A stretch of DNA of 64,000 bases from Sepioteuthis lessoniana (lineage: Eukaryota; Mollusca; Cephalopoda; Myopsida; Loliginidae): positions 92,114,336-92,178,335 of the forward strand of contig OY757915.1 in assembly GCA_963585895.1 (NCBI GenBank), given 5' to 3'. Of this stretch, positions 44,284 through 55,614 are shown piece after piece (the first letter of the stretch is position 1; the number at the start of each line of letters is the position of its first letter). A program made the translations under genes and the position numbers. The notes under the pieces were generated by a model, which worked only from the letters and a program-made list of their open reading frames with translations, ran no database searches and was not told the origin of the DNA.

Positions 44284-44515
44284 TGTTCAAGTGTAACACA
44301 CCTCATACTAATCACATCTTAATCCATGCGAATTTTCTTGTTTCCTAAACTGAAAATTCATTTCCAGATTTAGATTTGAGGACATGGAAGACATTGAAAG
44401 AAATACGATTATGCAGCTTCACTTCAGATTCAAAGAAGTGCTTCAGAAATGCCTCAACAAATGGGGAACATCGCGTTTTAAATACCACAGAAACTATTTT
44501 GTAAACTCACTTTGT
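44284..44515 (+). pseudogene. Mariner transposase C-terminal fragment, copy 1
   Basis: Encodes RFEDMEDIERNTIMQL, then FKEVLQKCLNKWG and KYHRNYFVN. This follows the 'FEDVEDI...F.KCF..W..RW.KC....G.YFEGD' end of mariner transposases. Preceded by about 80 bp also present at the second copy. Confidence 0.65.
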
Positions 44516-44529
44516 AGATACATTTTTAA

Positions 44530-45140
44530 TGAGCCTGGCCAAATTTCTTTTGCACACAGTTAAATGGTTTCAAGTATTGCGATCAATTACGAATAATTTT
44601 ATTTAATATCAGTCATTTTTTGCACAGAGTTAAATGGTTTCAATTATTGCTATCTAACATAAATAATTCTATTCAATATTGATCATTTTTCTGCAAACAG
44701 TAAAGTGGTTACAAGTATTGCTATTTAAAACTAATAATTCTAGTCAACATTACTTACTTGTTTAAAAACAGTTAAATGGTTCTACGTATTGCTATATATC
44801 ATTAATATCTCAATGATCAATCATTTGTTTACACACAATTAGATGATCCAGGTGTTCTATTTCTTGCATTTCAATTTAGTATACGGGATTTTTTTGCACT
44901 CAGTTTTAATATGAAACAGTTCTATTTGACACATAGACCCTTTCAGATGCTACCACTCAAAGCTAGAGTTGAACTGGGAGCAATGGCAATGAAGAGGTAC
45001 TCTATATTCCCTAAAGCTCCAAGTCTGGAGCCTCACCATCAGATTTTTAGTGTTATATAAGGACATTAATTTGGGGCAGGTCTTGCTCCCGGCAGAGATG
45101 CGGTCAGTGTTTTTTATCGTCCAACTCGGCTGGGCCACAG
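44530..45140 (+). mobile_element. Repeat H copy, between two mariner fragments
   Basis: Repeated 'cagttaaatggtttcaagt' words and then the conserved block to about 45138. Confidence 0.75.
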
Positions 45141-45242
45141 CTTCTTTAATGTAGACGTCTCCAGATGAGTCGGTACTAATGTAGATATTTTTTCATCAGA
45201 TGTATCGATAATCTTCGAACATTTTTGGTGAATTCTATAATT

Positions 45243-45490
45243 TTACAAGTATAGTATTATTCATACTAACCACATCTACTTCCATGCGACTTTTCTTGTT
45301 TCCTAAATTAAAAATTCATTTCAAGTGTAAGATTTGAGGACGGGGAGGTAATTGAAAGAAATACAATGTGTACTGTTGTATTTCTTCACTTTAGATTTTA
45401 AGAAGTACTTCAAAGATGCCTCGACCAATCGGAACATCGCAGGAATAAGTATGTTGAATACCACGGAAACTATTTTAACGAAAATAAACA
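45243..45490 (+). pseudogene. Mariner transposase C-terminal fragment, copy 2
   Basis: Direct repeat of 44284-44515 with about one change in ten. The frame starting at 45352 reads 'LDFKKYFKDASTNRNIAGIS' and then 'MLNTTETILTKI'. The upstream 'ttttcttgtttcctaaa' segment is shared. Confidence 0.65.
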
Positions 45491-45516
45491 TTTCATTCAT
45501 CATTCATTTCTGCATA

Positions 45517-45790
45517 TGTATTTACCCAACCCTTCTGCTATGGGTAGGGTGTAACACGTGATCAAAATTTAAGCGGAGTACAGCGGGTTTGAATTCAATT
45601 TTTTTTCCTTCTCCTTAACTGGTTCACTTAATACAGCTAAAGAATCCAGTTTGCTCTATTATTTACCCGTATGTGGACGGGGAAAGAAAAAATGGTTTCA
45701 GGCCTTCCCAGAGAGCTTTATTACGAAATAAAATGCATAGAGATTCATCCACGATTTGAATTATGTTCGCTGATTGTATTTCTGTATAGG
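45517..45790 (-). mobile_element. SINE-B copy, diverged
   Basis: 'tatttacccaacccttctgc' tail, central block, and a decayed head. Confidence 0.75.
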
Positions 45791-46094
45791 TCTGTTGTAC
45801 TTCAGTCTTGATATTTTTACTCGTATCCTTCAAAGGACGTTATTTATCATAACTTAAAAAATACCAATGTAGACAGCAACAGTTTTTATTTGGAAAGTCA
45901 CTGAAACACAATATCGTTTATTTTTTTCACTATTTCTATAATACAATTCGATAACGCTTATTTGACGCGTGAATTGATACAAACCATAAAATCTAGCTTT
46001 TTTCCACAGACATCAGGTAATGTAAATAACCTCCACATTTAACTGCCAAGGAGTATATACGTCCAGTGCCCAACTTATATGATTGTTCTTTTAA

Positions 46095-46345
46095 CATGTA
46101 TTTATCAAATTCATTCACACGTGCTGGATGTTTTAGCCAAGTTTGAATTCAAAGTTTTCATTCTCCTACTTCGGTTGTCATACACAGATTAAAGCACACA
46201 ATCTGTCCTTCTATTTATCTATGACCGGAGAGAGAATTGTTATATTCACAACTTTCCTCAGGGTAACAGTACTTTGCGAATCGCAAACAGCCTCGTCCAG
46301 GATTTGAACTTGGGTCACCGATAACCATTACACTACGAACGCTTC
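46095..46345 (-). mobile_element. SINE-B copy, diverged
   Basis: Minus-strand order preserved: B box 'aagttcaaatcctggacgag', central block, decayed tail ('caaattcattcacacgtgct' on the plus strand). Confidence 0.7.
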
Positions 46346-47114
46346 CTATACTTTCAATTTATACCTCCCCCCACCTATTCAGGAGTTATTCACCTTTCTC
46401 CAAATTCAGTGGCTTCAGAGTAACACAAACTGGGCAGTTAGTTGCAAGACTTTCAATTGCTATCAATGATTTATACCCGTTACTATCCCATTAATATTTA
46501 TTGTCACTGTTTGCAAATAACAACTGTCGGTCTCATTGTAAGTGAAGCCTGAAAACTTGCACTTAAAACAAAGCACGTACAAACCAATGGCGGGCTGTAT
46601 CGGTCCTACGTTAACTAGACAGTCAATTGCTATAAACTCTAATGTGTTTGTATCTCTGGGTCGCTTTATGACTGTTTCGTATGACCGTCTGTATGTCCTC
46701 CTCTTATCGACAGGCCACAGTTCAGTGGTCAATGTCGACAGCAGTTCGTTTGTTCTGTTTGTATTGCAGCTGACCAAATTGTGTGCATCGGCCTAGACAA
46801 AAATAGGAGATGTTTCCTTTATTTTCTTTTATTTCTGACCCTTTTACTTTCACTTCTACTTTCACTTTAGCCACCAATTTTACGTACTTTACGTTCACTT
46901 CCACTTTCACTTTAGCCCCCATCTTTACGTATTTCCTTCCTTTCAAATTCACTAACTACCAACGAAAATCTTAAGAGTCTCTGTATGTTAGAACTGATAA
47001 TGGATATAGCAGCTGTGATAACAAGTCTCTTCTTTGGTTCTTTAATATGACAAGGAATAGATAAAAATGTCATTAAAAAGGAAAAAAAGAATACTCATGA
47101 AAGGCGTATATATT
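46346..47114. other. No gene recognised; 43-bp tandem pair
   Basis: 46848-46930 holds two copies of a 43-bp unit ('acttccactttcactttagc' core). Overlapping 84- and 104-codon frames on opposite strands at 46463-46796 match nothing I know. Confidence 0.45.
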
Positions 47115-48029
47115 GGGTTGAGTCATGAATAATTTCCGTTTAAGTAAAATGTAATTCTTTCATGGATAATTTAACAATGTATTAATTTCACTCAGTAGTA
47201 TATTCGCTCTCATTTTGAATCACCTCTTGCTATTTATCTGGTGTCTTGTTGATTCTCAAGTAAATTTCAGCTGTTTTCAAGCTCAAGAAGTTTTCTTAAA
47301 CGGTTTCCGCCTGATCCTTTGAGAAGTCATTTTGTTATACAGAGCATTTTATAGAGAATAAAGAAGATGGAAATCACATTGTGCAAGGTTTCGTAAATAT
47401 GGGTGATGGGGTAGAATAGACCAGCTTAAATCCGATGTTTTTCCTTCGTGATTCTTGCTGAATATGGTCTTGCATTATCATTGCTTATACAACGTTTCTC
47501 TCATTGGCGGGTGCAGAGTGTTTGCTTAGAAGATTCTCGCGCACACGTTACAGTTTATAGTGAATGTCTGATTGCAGTTTAAAAACTCAAAATCAATAAT
47601 ACCACAATACCCAGCATACAAATAGTATGACTTTTCTTCTTGGAGTATTCCTTCTTCTCAATCAATTGCCTTTTGCAGTGAATATTAATATAAAAGACCC
47701 ATTTTTCATCACTTGTTATAATGTTTTTAAGAATTGGGTTTCCTTTCAAACTTTTAAGAATCTTGTCACTAAAGATATGCAATTTTTTTCCTTTTTCTTC
47801 TCCCTAATAATTTGAGTAACTTAAATTCCCAGCTTGCTCACTTTTCTATCTTTTTTAAGTGGCAGCAGATTGTGGATCGGGATGTGATGAGGTCAAGTGA
47901 TAATTCTCGATGACTTGTGTGAGAATCGCATTCCACAAAATCTCTTAAAGCTTCTTCATCGGTACCTGATGAGCGTTCTGGTCGGCATTTTGCTCTCAAT
48001 GTGGTATCGATAAAAGGAGACAGAAAACT

Positions 48030-48705
48030 ACTTCCGGGCTTTACCCAGTCTGCTAGGGTTGTTGAATACACCGACTGCACTTCTGCAGAGGGGTAAGACC
48101 CCACCAATGAATATCCTGGATATAATACTAAATAATCTGATGGTGAGGTTTCAGTGATGCTGGATCTTTGGGGAATGCAGAGCACCCCTTCATTGCCATT
48201 GCTCCCAGGTCCACTCTGGCCCGGAATGGTAACACCCGATAGGGTCCTATCTATGGGTTAAATAGAACTGCATATTTAAACTAAACTGAATCGTTTAAAT
48301 AAGAACTGTTTGACTAAACTGAATAGCTTGAAATAGAAATGTTTTTAACTGTTAAACAGTACATACATTTAAACTGCGTGCTTATGCTAAACTGAATTCT
48401 TTGAAATGGAACTATTTTTTGACATTGAAACTGTACTTACACTAAACTGAATTGTTTAATATAGAACTGTTTTGACATTTAACTGTATTTAAACAAAACC
48501 TCTACTTATACTAAACTGAATTAGCATAATAAGAATTGTTTGAATAAACTGAATAGCATGAAATAGAAATGTTTTTGACAATTAAAACTGTGTACTCATG
48601 CTAAATCGAATTGTTTAAAACAGAACTAACTATTTGCATAAAAATGGATTTGGCGTTGAATAACCTAAAAAGGTTGATATGCCATAAAACCTAAACAACC
48701 GAGCT
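48030..48705 (-). mobile_element. Repeat H copy nested in mariner
   Basis: Complete minus-strand copy: conserved block 48045-48250, units to 48620, tail 'ggcgttgaataacctaaaaag' at the end. Confidence 0.9.
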
Positions 48706-48733
48706 ATTTCCGGATTTGGTCGTCAGTAATGAC

Positions 48734-49041
48734 GAGTTTTGAGTTTTAGGAGGTGCCTGTGGTGTAATGGTTATCGTCGTAGGAAATGGACACGGTGACA
48801 CGAGTTCAAATCCTGGACGAGGCTGATTGCATTTCACATATCACTAATACCCTTGGGAAAGGTATGAATCCAATTATTCTCGCTCCAGTTATGGGTAAAT
48901 AGTTGGACAGACTGGGTTCTTCAGCCTTGGTGAGGCAACTAGTCTAGGAGAAGGAAAACTCTGAATTCAAACCTGTTAAACTCCGCTTAAAAAATTGACC
49001 TTGTGTCATATCCTGCCGGAGCGGAGGGGTTGGTAAAAAGG
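48734..49041 (+). mobile_element. SINE-B copy nested in mariner, 12-bp target duplication
   Basis: Near-consensus copy. 'gtcagtaatgac' lies at 48722-48733 and 49042-49053. About 17 extra bases precede the usual head, possibly a 5' transduction or untemplated addition. Confidence 0.9.
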
Positions 49042-49325
49042 GTCAGTAATGACACCTTGTCCATAAACACGATAAACTTTCTTAAATGTTTCTGTTGCGT
49101 TTTTGAGATTCTTTAATTTCCTACAGCACAACACGTCAAACATGAATTTTTAATTTATCCATTTTGGGGGCGTGAGATTAATATTCGTGCTCTGTCACTA
49201 TTGACATAAGAATGCTCAATGAAGGCACTCTTTAATTAGATAATTTCCGGTCGCATTTAAAACATTAGAAGTTTGAAATGCGTACTCAAAACTTGTTTTA
49301 AAAAGCTAAATCATTTACGACTCAA

Positions 49326-49327
<2 letters not shown>

Positions 49328-49388
<61 letters not shown>
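49328..49388. repeat. (AT)n microsatellite
   Basis: About thirty AT units at the mariner's TA target edge. A second tract with (GA)n is at 49668-49712. Confidence 0.95.
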
Positions 49389-49391
<3 letters not shown>

Positions 49392-49662
49392 GAAAAAAAA
49401 CAATATTCGGTCACATTAGGATAATAAATTTATTTCCATCCTGTTAAGAGCATTGATATGAATCAAAGACTCCAAAATAATTTTCACAGGATTTCATCAG
49501 ATCCAACAAAAAAATAAATCTCATGCTCTTTTTTAAAAATAATATTATTTGCTCTGTGAATTTATTTTCATTGAGCTCTTTACCAGGAATATTTGAATAT
49601 TTGAAATTTGCATAATTTATGTGTCCTTACGGAATTGTTCCCTACTCCGGATTTAAGAATAC

Positions 49663-49712
<50 letters not shown>

Positions 49713-49865
49713 AATGATAGATTTTGGGAAATCTGATAAGATCAAAAAAAATAAGTGGAAAAGTGGATAAACCAAACTCATACAAGGGGTTTAGCAGTAA
49801 TATTTCGTCATTTATTCAAGAGTCAGAAGTTTTTCTGTGAATAAAGAACGAACTATCACTACTAA
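49389..49865. other. No gene seen
   Basis: AT-rich unique sequence with the simple repeat noted above. Confidence 0.5.
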
Positions 49866-50131
49866 CCGGACATTGGCATAATAGTTAGAGTGTTCGCCAA
49901 TGGTCCGGAAGACCTGGGTTCAATCCCAGGTCGATTCATACCAAAGACTTTAAAAATGATTCTTGATGCCTCCTTGCTTAACACTCAGCATTATAAGGGA
50001 CGGATCATGGGTAAAGTAGAGAAATCCAGGGAAAGGAGCGACACCCTCCCCTATACCTTAGTGTAGTAGCTATCGAAAAGGGAGCCTTTGGGTCACCCTC
50101 GACAATGGTCGCCAACTTTACTTACTTTATT
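49866..50131 (+). mobile_element. SINE-C copy, full length
   Basis: Head 'ggacattggcataatagttag', B box, body, tail 'cgccaactttacttac'. Flanking 'actactaa' at 49858-49865 and 50132-50139 is a probable 8-bp target duplication. Confidence 0.9.
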
Positions 50132-50139
50132 ACTACTAA

Positions 50140-50182
50140 ACCTGTTGAAAGTGTTTGATTTATTCACTTTACCACTTATTTT

Positions 50183-50213
<31 letters not shown>

Positions 50214-50915
50214 ATGAAAGACACACTACCGATTGTCATTCGCTTTCTTTTTATAATCTTTTAATGACACACATTAACACAAACACACATACACACACAC
50301 ATATATGAACTGTAAAATATTTTATGATACAAATGCATTGAAAAAAACGATCAATGTTTAGTAATTAAAGCAAAAATTATTTGGACAATACGGTTATTAA
50401 ATACATAACACTATGTAAGAAACATTTTTATTGTTTTTGTTCCTAATTCCAAAGAATTCTTTCTCATTTGCTGATGTGGAAAGTAAAAGTAAAAAAAAAA
50501 AAATACTTTTGTTACCTGGGTAATAAAATTTTCAATTTTATCATCCATTTTCAAGAACATTCAAGATAGATCCAGTGCTGAGTAACTGATTGAGAATTTT
50601 CTAGAAATTACTAAACATTTTTTTATAACTTCAGAATAAATAAATATATTTTTTAATTCTTATTTTGTTTTATTCAAACTTGATGTGAATGAAATTGTGC
50701 AAATTTGACCGTTTTTACCGAGAAAAAAGATTTATACCTAAATTTTATAATCCAGAACAGAAAGAAAGTTTGAAGGGAAAACTGATGATTTTCGAAAATT
50801 TTACGATGTAAATAGTTAAGAAATAACAAACACTATCCAAAAAGTAAAATTGTGTTACATAATATAAATTTTGTCAACTCTTCATTTAAAATTCTTTTCT
50901 TTTCTTATTTTATAG
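50140..50915. other. No gene seen; TA and CA tracts
   Basis: (TA)n at 50186-50212 and (CA)n near 50276-50300, otherwise AT-rich. Confidence 0.55.
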
Positions 50916-50954
50916 CGAAACCAGAAAAGAAAAATGGGACTTCGACAACAAAGG
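50916..50954 (+). CDS. Candidate 39-nt cassette micro-exon
   Basis: Pyrimidine tract ending 'tattttatag' (AG at 50914-50915), a 39-nt block, then donor 'gtacgt'. Its length is a multiple of three. In the phase left by the 62-nt candidate exon it reads A-KPEKKNGTSTTK with one nucleotide carried over, a polar Lys/Thr/Ser linker. All three frames are open at this length, so phase agreement is supportive only. I did not recognise the protein. Confidence 0.3.
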
Positions 50955-51464
50955 GTACGTAAAAGGAATTTTCATTTTCTTTTCAAATTAACATTTTGAT
51001 GCGTTAATTTTCAATTTTGTGGCACTTTTTGAGCTGATTGATGCGTAAAGTGCCGATTAAATATGATCTAAGAAAAGCATATTCGGTTTTGATATAACTT
51101 CGTTTAGCTTGGTAGAATTATCGTATTTTGTGGCAATTAAGACATAACGGAATATAGGAGGCGCTCGCAGATTAAAATAAAATGTAGAATTAAAAACGAG
51201 GGAAGATTTCAAGGGCTTTCCCTTGACACTAAATTACGGGGAAATATTTTAATATACCTAAAAGCGCAAACTTGATCTTCTCCATGTCGTAACCAGCGTG
51301 ATTTGAAAACAGAATTAGGGTAAAAAAATCTGCATTTTACAAAATACAATATGTTATGACCGATTATTAGGGGTGAATAAATAACTAACCCAACACGGAG
51401 ATATGAGGTGCCACACAAATGTATCCAAGTCTCTGAGGAAGGTTTCCTTCGTTCAACGTACACG
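50955..51464. other. No gene seen
   Basis: Unique sequence. Some T-rich tracts, no recognisable exon. Confidence 0.5.
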
Positions 51465-51482
51465 AAGACAGGCAAGGTGCTT

Positions 51483-53356
51483 TTATTTCCTGTTAATTAA
51501 TTACAGGAAGGCACAAGGCCTTAAGTTTTTTTTGGGGGGGGGGGAAGGAGAAGGGTGTGGTCTTGCATTAACTATGTTTTTACTAAGGGGACCTAGCTAG
51601 CCACATTCGCCGACCCATTCAACAATACAATATATAGTCATTCATCCGTCGCCATGCGCGCTACTACCACCAAAATACCACATTTGCTCTATGAAGAAAG
51701 ACCTACTTAAAACCCCGGAAGTGATGCATGATTTTATTTACAACTTGTGATTTTTACAAATGAATTCATATGATGGGGATGGGAGAAAAACCGCGAAATA
51801 TATACAAAAAAACAAAGAAACAAAGGAAAAATCCCCCGTTTGGTTGCCCTCCCATCCCCTGATCTATAAAATTTGGAGGCCGACTGTTTTCCGGGGAGAA
51901 AGAACCGGAAACAAGTCGGACCTGCCCTAGGTGGGACTGGGATCCTAATCTATAGGGGAGAAAAGAAATAAAGGGTCGGGCGCGGTATGGGTCGATACAA
52001 GCAGGTAATATGGTTTTTATACATATGAATGTTCAAGATCTTCAGTAAAAGCGGACTGGGATATGGGTTAGGGTAGAAAAATAATGGGGATGGGGAAGAT
52101 CTTGGATACTAATGACTAGATGACGGGGACAATGACTGACAACATACTGCTAACTAGGTTACAAGGGAAAAAAGCTTTGCCTACTTACCGGGGGTGGGGT
52201 CCCGAAGGACCCGTACCGTAGACGCCATGGGCAGGCAGAGGAGGGAAGGATGACTCCAACGTTGCCCCCTTTCTTACGATCAGGCTCGCTGCATTCACCC
52301 ACCTTCTGTTGAATGTTATGCGATCCAAGCGTTTTCTATCGCATCTGATTTTGACCCTCAGCTGATGCCGAAAATACAAAACCAGATCACGATGAGAAAA
52401 GTTTGCATCGTCATACAATCCCTTCTTTCGCGTGATCCAAATCACCATTCGAGCTACAGCTAGGATCGCGAGAAACACCACACGCTTCTCACCCTGAAAC
52501 GGAGGAAGAACGTTGTCCACGACGTATCCAACGTCGAGCAGCAGGAGCTGCTTGGGTTCGATGCGAGCCGTCCACTCCCCGACGTGATCCCAAAACGGGC
52601 GCACTCGCTCGCAGTAGTAGAAGGCGTGCTCAGCCGTTTCTTCTAATCCACTGCTGCAGTAAGGACAATCAGGCATGTCTGCCAGGCCCGCTTTGTAGTT
52701 CAAGCCGAGAAGGGGTAACGCATTCCGTACAAGTCGCCAGGTGAGCGAGAACTCGGAGTTGTTCAAGAAGCTCGATCCTGGCGCCCAATTCCAGTGAGAG
52801 CGGATCTCCTCCGCCGTCCAGCCTCGCCGCTCGCTAAGAGGAACAGAAGCGGAACCCGCCACTAACTCCCGATATAGCTCTTTCCGAGGCCGTGAAAGGT
52901 CACTGGACCCAAGAAGGTTACGAAGGGCCTTTCGGCACTCGCAGTCAAACAGTGCTTCGCCCAAAGGCCTACGTCGACCTTCAGCCTTTGGGTCTGACTT
53001 GAGGCGAGGAAAAGTCCGACTCGCCTTTCGTCTCCACACTGAGTCCCCTGTCAAGGACCGGCCGAGGTATGCAAGTCTTTCAGCAAGCCAGTGGCTCTCC
53101 AGATCAGGCATACCCAGACCCCCGTTGCGTGTACGTTGGATACAGACCTGCCTACGGACCATCGGCCTAGCACCTCCCCAGAGCAATCTGGAGAGGGATT
53201 GTTGCAGTGCCAACCGACTTGCCTTAGGCAGAGGAATTACAGCCAATCGGTAAAGGATCAGAGGGAAGACGTACGTGGCGCACGCCTCCGCCCTGCCCTT
53301 TAAGGACAACCTCCTTGAAAGCCAGATTCCCACCTGAGCATTCACGTTAGCTTGTA
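51483..53356 (-). mobile_element. Tx1-like LINE, 5'-truncated, 18-bp target duplication
   Basis: 1.87 kb of GC-rich sequence between perfect 'aagacaggcaaggtgctt' repeats at 51465-51482 and 53357-53374. On the minus strand the C-terminal coding part runs from the truncation point to 52185, followed by about 700 bp of 3' UTR. Open frame and perfect duplication indicate a young insertion. Confidence 0.9.
52185..53356 (-). CDS. LINE ORF2 C-terminus (Tx1/L1 type), partial
   Basis: About 390 codons without a stop, entering from the truncation point (ANVNAQVGIW...), so the Met at 53345 is not a real start. The early part has 'LSLKGRAEACATYVFPLILY' and 'PKASRLALQQSLSRLLWGG', then 'RTRNGGLGMPDLESHW'. 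These follow the RT thumb/post-RT region of Tx1-like ORF2 proteins. At about residue 225 a CCHC knuckle, CPYCSSGLEETAEHAFYYC (C-x2-C-x10-H-x4-C), matches the zf-RVT type. RT catalytic and endonuclease domains are absent by truncation, so it cannot move by itself. Confidence 0.85.
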
Positions 53357-53450
53357 AAGACAGGCAAGGTGCTTACTACCAGCTTAGTTCTTGATTAATA
53401 TACCCTTTGGGTAAGTCCATTATTCTGGTCATAGGTGAGTCACTTAAAAC

Positions 53451-53454
<4 letters not shown>

Positions 53455-53486
<32 letters not shown>
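53455..53486. repeat. (TA)n microsatellite
   Basis: TA tract directly next to the (ATC)n tail of the RTE copy. Confidence 0.9.
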
Positions 53487-53487
<1 letters not shown>

Positions 53488-54590
53488 TCATCATGGCATG
53501 CCACGAGCACGGATTTCCCTGACCCTCTCCCACCACTCATCCCTATCGTTCTACGCTCTCGGTAGGTCTTTCATGCTACATCATGTATGAGTACAGAGCT
53601 GTTGTAGATAGGTTCAAACTGATCGTCCAACCCTTGCTCGTCCGTGTGAAGGACTAAATCGCTCATGAGCTCGCCCTTGCTTTACCAGCAGGGTCCCGCA
53701 TGTCTTGTTGGTCTAATTTGTATGGTTTTCGAGATGGGTGGTAGGTGTCCGTACAGCTGCTGCTTTGTGAGATGTTTCCTCCAGGGCTTGTTTAATACAG
53801 TTCACAGCATTCTTGTGCAATCGCCGTCAAGCTTTCTCTCCATACGCTTAGTCAGCGTTCATGTGTTGCACCTATACAACAGTATTGGCACGACTGCTTC
53901 TGGTAAAAACTGCGTTTTATTTAATCTGATAGGTTTGACTTCCATATGACCGATAGTCTGTCGATGGCTGATCATGCCTTCGCTAGTCGGGTGTTGATGT
54001 CATTTTTGGTAGATGAGACACTGCTTCCTAGGTAGGTGATCTTGTCTACAAGTTTCAGATATCTATCATTTAGTGTGGAGATGTTGCCTCTTTGATTAAA
54101 GCACATGAACTGCGTTGACATGTGCCACCTGCTGCCCGTTCCAGACTATGCCACAAGATTCAGCCTGGGCGGGTTTATTTGCCAGAAGCGCTATGTCATC
54201 AATGTAGTCCGCATCCGTAATACTCTGTGTGGGGTTATCTTCTGCTTCTTGCCTTTGCCAAAGTAAAGGTATTTTGTTTCATTATATCTATCGACGTTAA
54301 CAACACGTAGTCTAAGCTGATAATAAACATGTATCCCCTTGCAGCATACCTGTTACAATGTCCCGTGTTTTCATCTGGTGAGCGAACTTGAACTTTTACG
54401 TTTCTGTATAGCAACATTATGGCTGCGACGGTTTATTTGGGAAGACCGCAGGCCAGAGGTATTTGCTCCATCTTCCCTCTAGTGTGGGCTACTTGTTTTT
54501 GCACGAACACCTTCCAATATTCGACATATTGTCAAAATTTGCAATGTCATGGATCGATTTCTCCGAAAGGCAGTCGAATTACTGTAACTA
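53487..54590 (-). pseudogene. RTE-like LINE, longest copy (RT palm to C-terminus)
   Basis: Minus strand, from upstream to downstream: 'RGKMEQIPLACGLPK', AAIMLLYRNVKVQVRSPDEN, a shifted 'DIVTGMLQGDT' segment, FIISLDYVLLTSIDIMKQN, 'ITDADYIDDIALLANKPAQA' (RT catalytic box, YIDD for the usual YADD), the 'YLGSSVS' region and the WTLTKR region. It then ends as in the other RTE copies at (GAT)n. Several stops and frameshifts, and about four codons are missing after LQGDT. Confidence 0.8.
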
Positions 54591-54725
54591 ATCAAATGTA
54601 TGAATGACTCTTAAAACTTAGGTTCAAATAGGCTATATATTAACAGAAATCTGACCCCATATACATAATCTACCAATGTGGAGTCACTATCAGCCTTCAG
54701 GGTGATACGATTTTATTTTCCATCC

Positions 54726-54782
<57 letters not shown>

Positions 54783-54984
54783 CTTTTCTATCAAAATATA
54801 CCATTTATGCAACTATATATGAATATATATATATATATATATATATATGCCAAAAAGCACCCCGGAACCAAATCAAACTAACACACGCACATGTATATAT
54901 GCATATAGACATGTATATTTATCCATGTACCTCTATACACATTCATATACATATATATATATTCATAGAAATATATTGCCCAAT
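54591..54984. other. No gene seen; long TA microsatellites
   Basis: TA tracts at 54727-54780 and 54825-54848, further short ones at 54948-54962. Confidence 0.8.
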
Positions 54985-55310
54985 CAGCTAGGGCTGTAGA
55001 ATACACCGACTGCATCTCTGCAGCTGGTTAAGACCCTCCCGCAACTCGTGTCCGAGGTATCACACTAAACAATCAGATGGTGAAGTTCCAGTAATGCTGG
55101 AGATTCGGGTAATGCGAACTACCCTTTCATTGCCATCGCTCCCAGGTCCACTCTGGCCCGGAGTGGTAACAGTTGATAGGGTCCTATCCATGGGCCAAAT
55201 AGAACTAAACAGCGTACTTACGCTAGACTAAATTGTTTGAAATAGTACTGATTATATGTATAAAATGTATTAGGCATTAAATAACTTACTATGTTAGATG
55301 TTTCATAAAA
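54985..55310 (-). mobile_element. Repeat H copy
   Basis: Conserved block at 54985-55205, one unit, then tail 'ggcattaaataacttactat'. Confidence 0.85.
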
Positions 55311-55609
55311 CCAAACCAAACGTTCAGGGAGCTACGATTTTATTTCAAGTCCGTATATATATATACATATCCTTTTTTCTGTCAGAATAGACCATTTTTG
55401 CAATAATATATATACCACAAAGCACCTTGAAGCCAAATCAAATAAACACACTGACACACAGGCGTATATACATGCATATTTATCTATGTACGTATATACA
55501 CAGATATATTCCTATATATGTATAAATATATGTACATATGTTAATATTTACATATGCATGTACTTTTTTAAATAGAGGAATTTTATATGTTATAAATTGA
55601 TTTACAATG
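55311..55609. other. No gene seen
   Basis: TA/CA-rich sequence. A stretch near 55335-55400 loosely repeats that at 54700-54800 ('gattttatttc..gtccgtatata'). Confidence 0.6.
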
Positions 55610-55614
55610 ACCAG

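Larger units (their letters stand above)
47115..49330 (-). pseudogene. Mariner transposon with two nested insertions
   Basis: Ends are inverted repeats: left 'gggttgagtcatgaataattt' and right, reversed, 'ggttgagtcgtaaatgattt', both next to TA. The minus-strand transposase is in pieces. 'IITSDEKWVFYIN' carries the first catalytic Asp region, and 'NDNARPY' (about 47480-47500) is the third. The WWD region between them has decayed to 'MLGIVV' in a shifted frame. Removing the repeat H copy and the SINE-B leaves about 1.25 kb, normal for mariner. Confidence 0.8.

Noticed and set aside
44950-45138. A 62-codon minus-strand frame (MAQPSWTIKN...)
   Set aside because: Lies wholly inside the conserved block of repeat H, and related frames appear in other copies.
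46660-46700. A hammerhead at 'gactgtttcgtatgaccgtc'
   Set aside because: Has GAAAC on the minus strand but no CUGANGA box at the right place.
46463-46796. Overlapping 84- and 104-codon frames on opposite strands
   Set aside because: No recognisable domain on either strand and no splice or promoter support.
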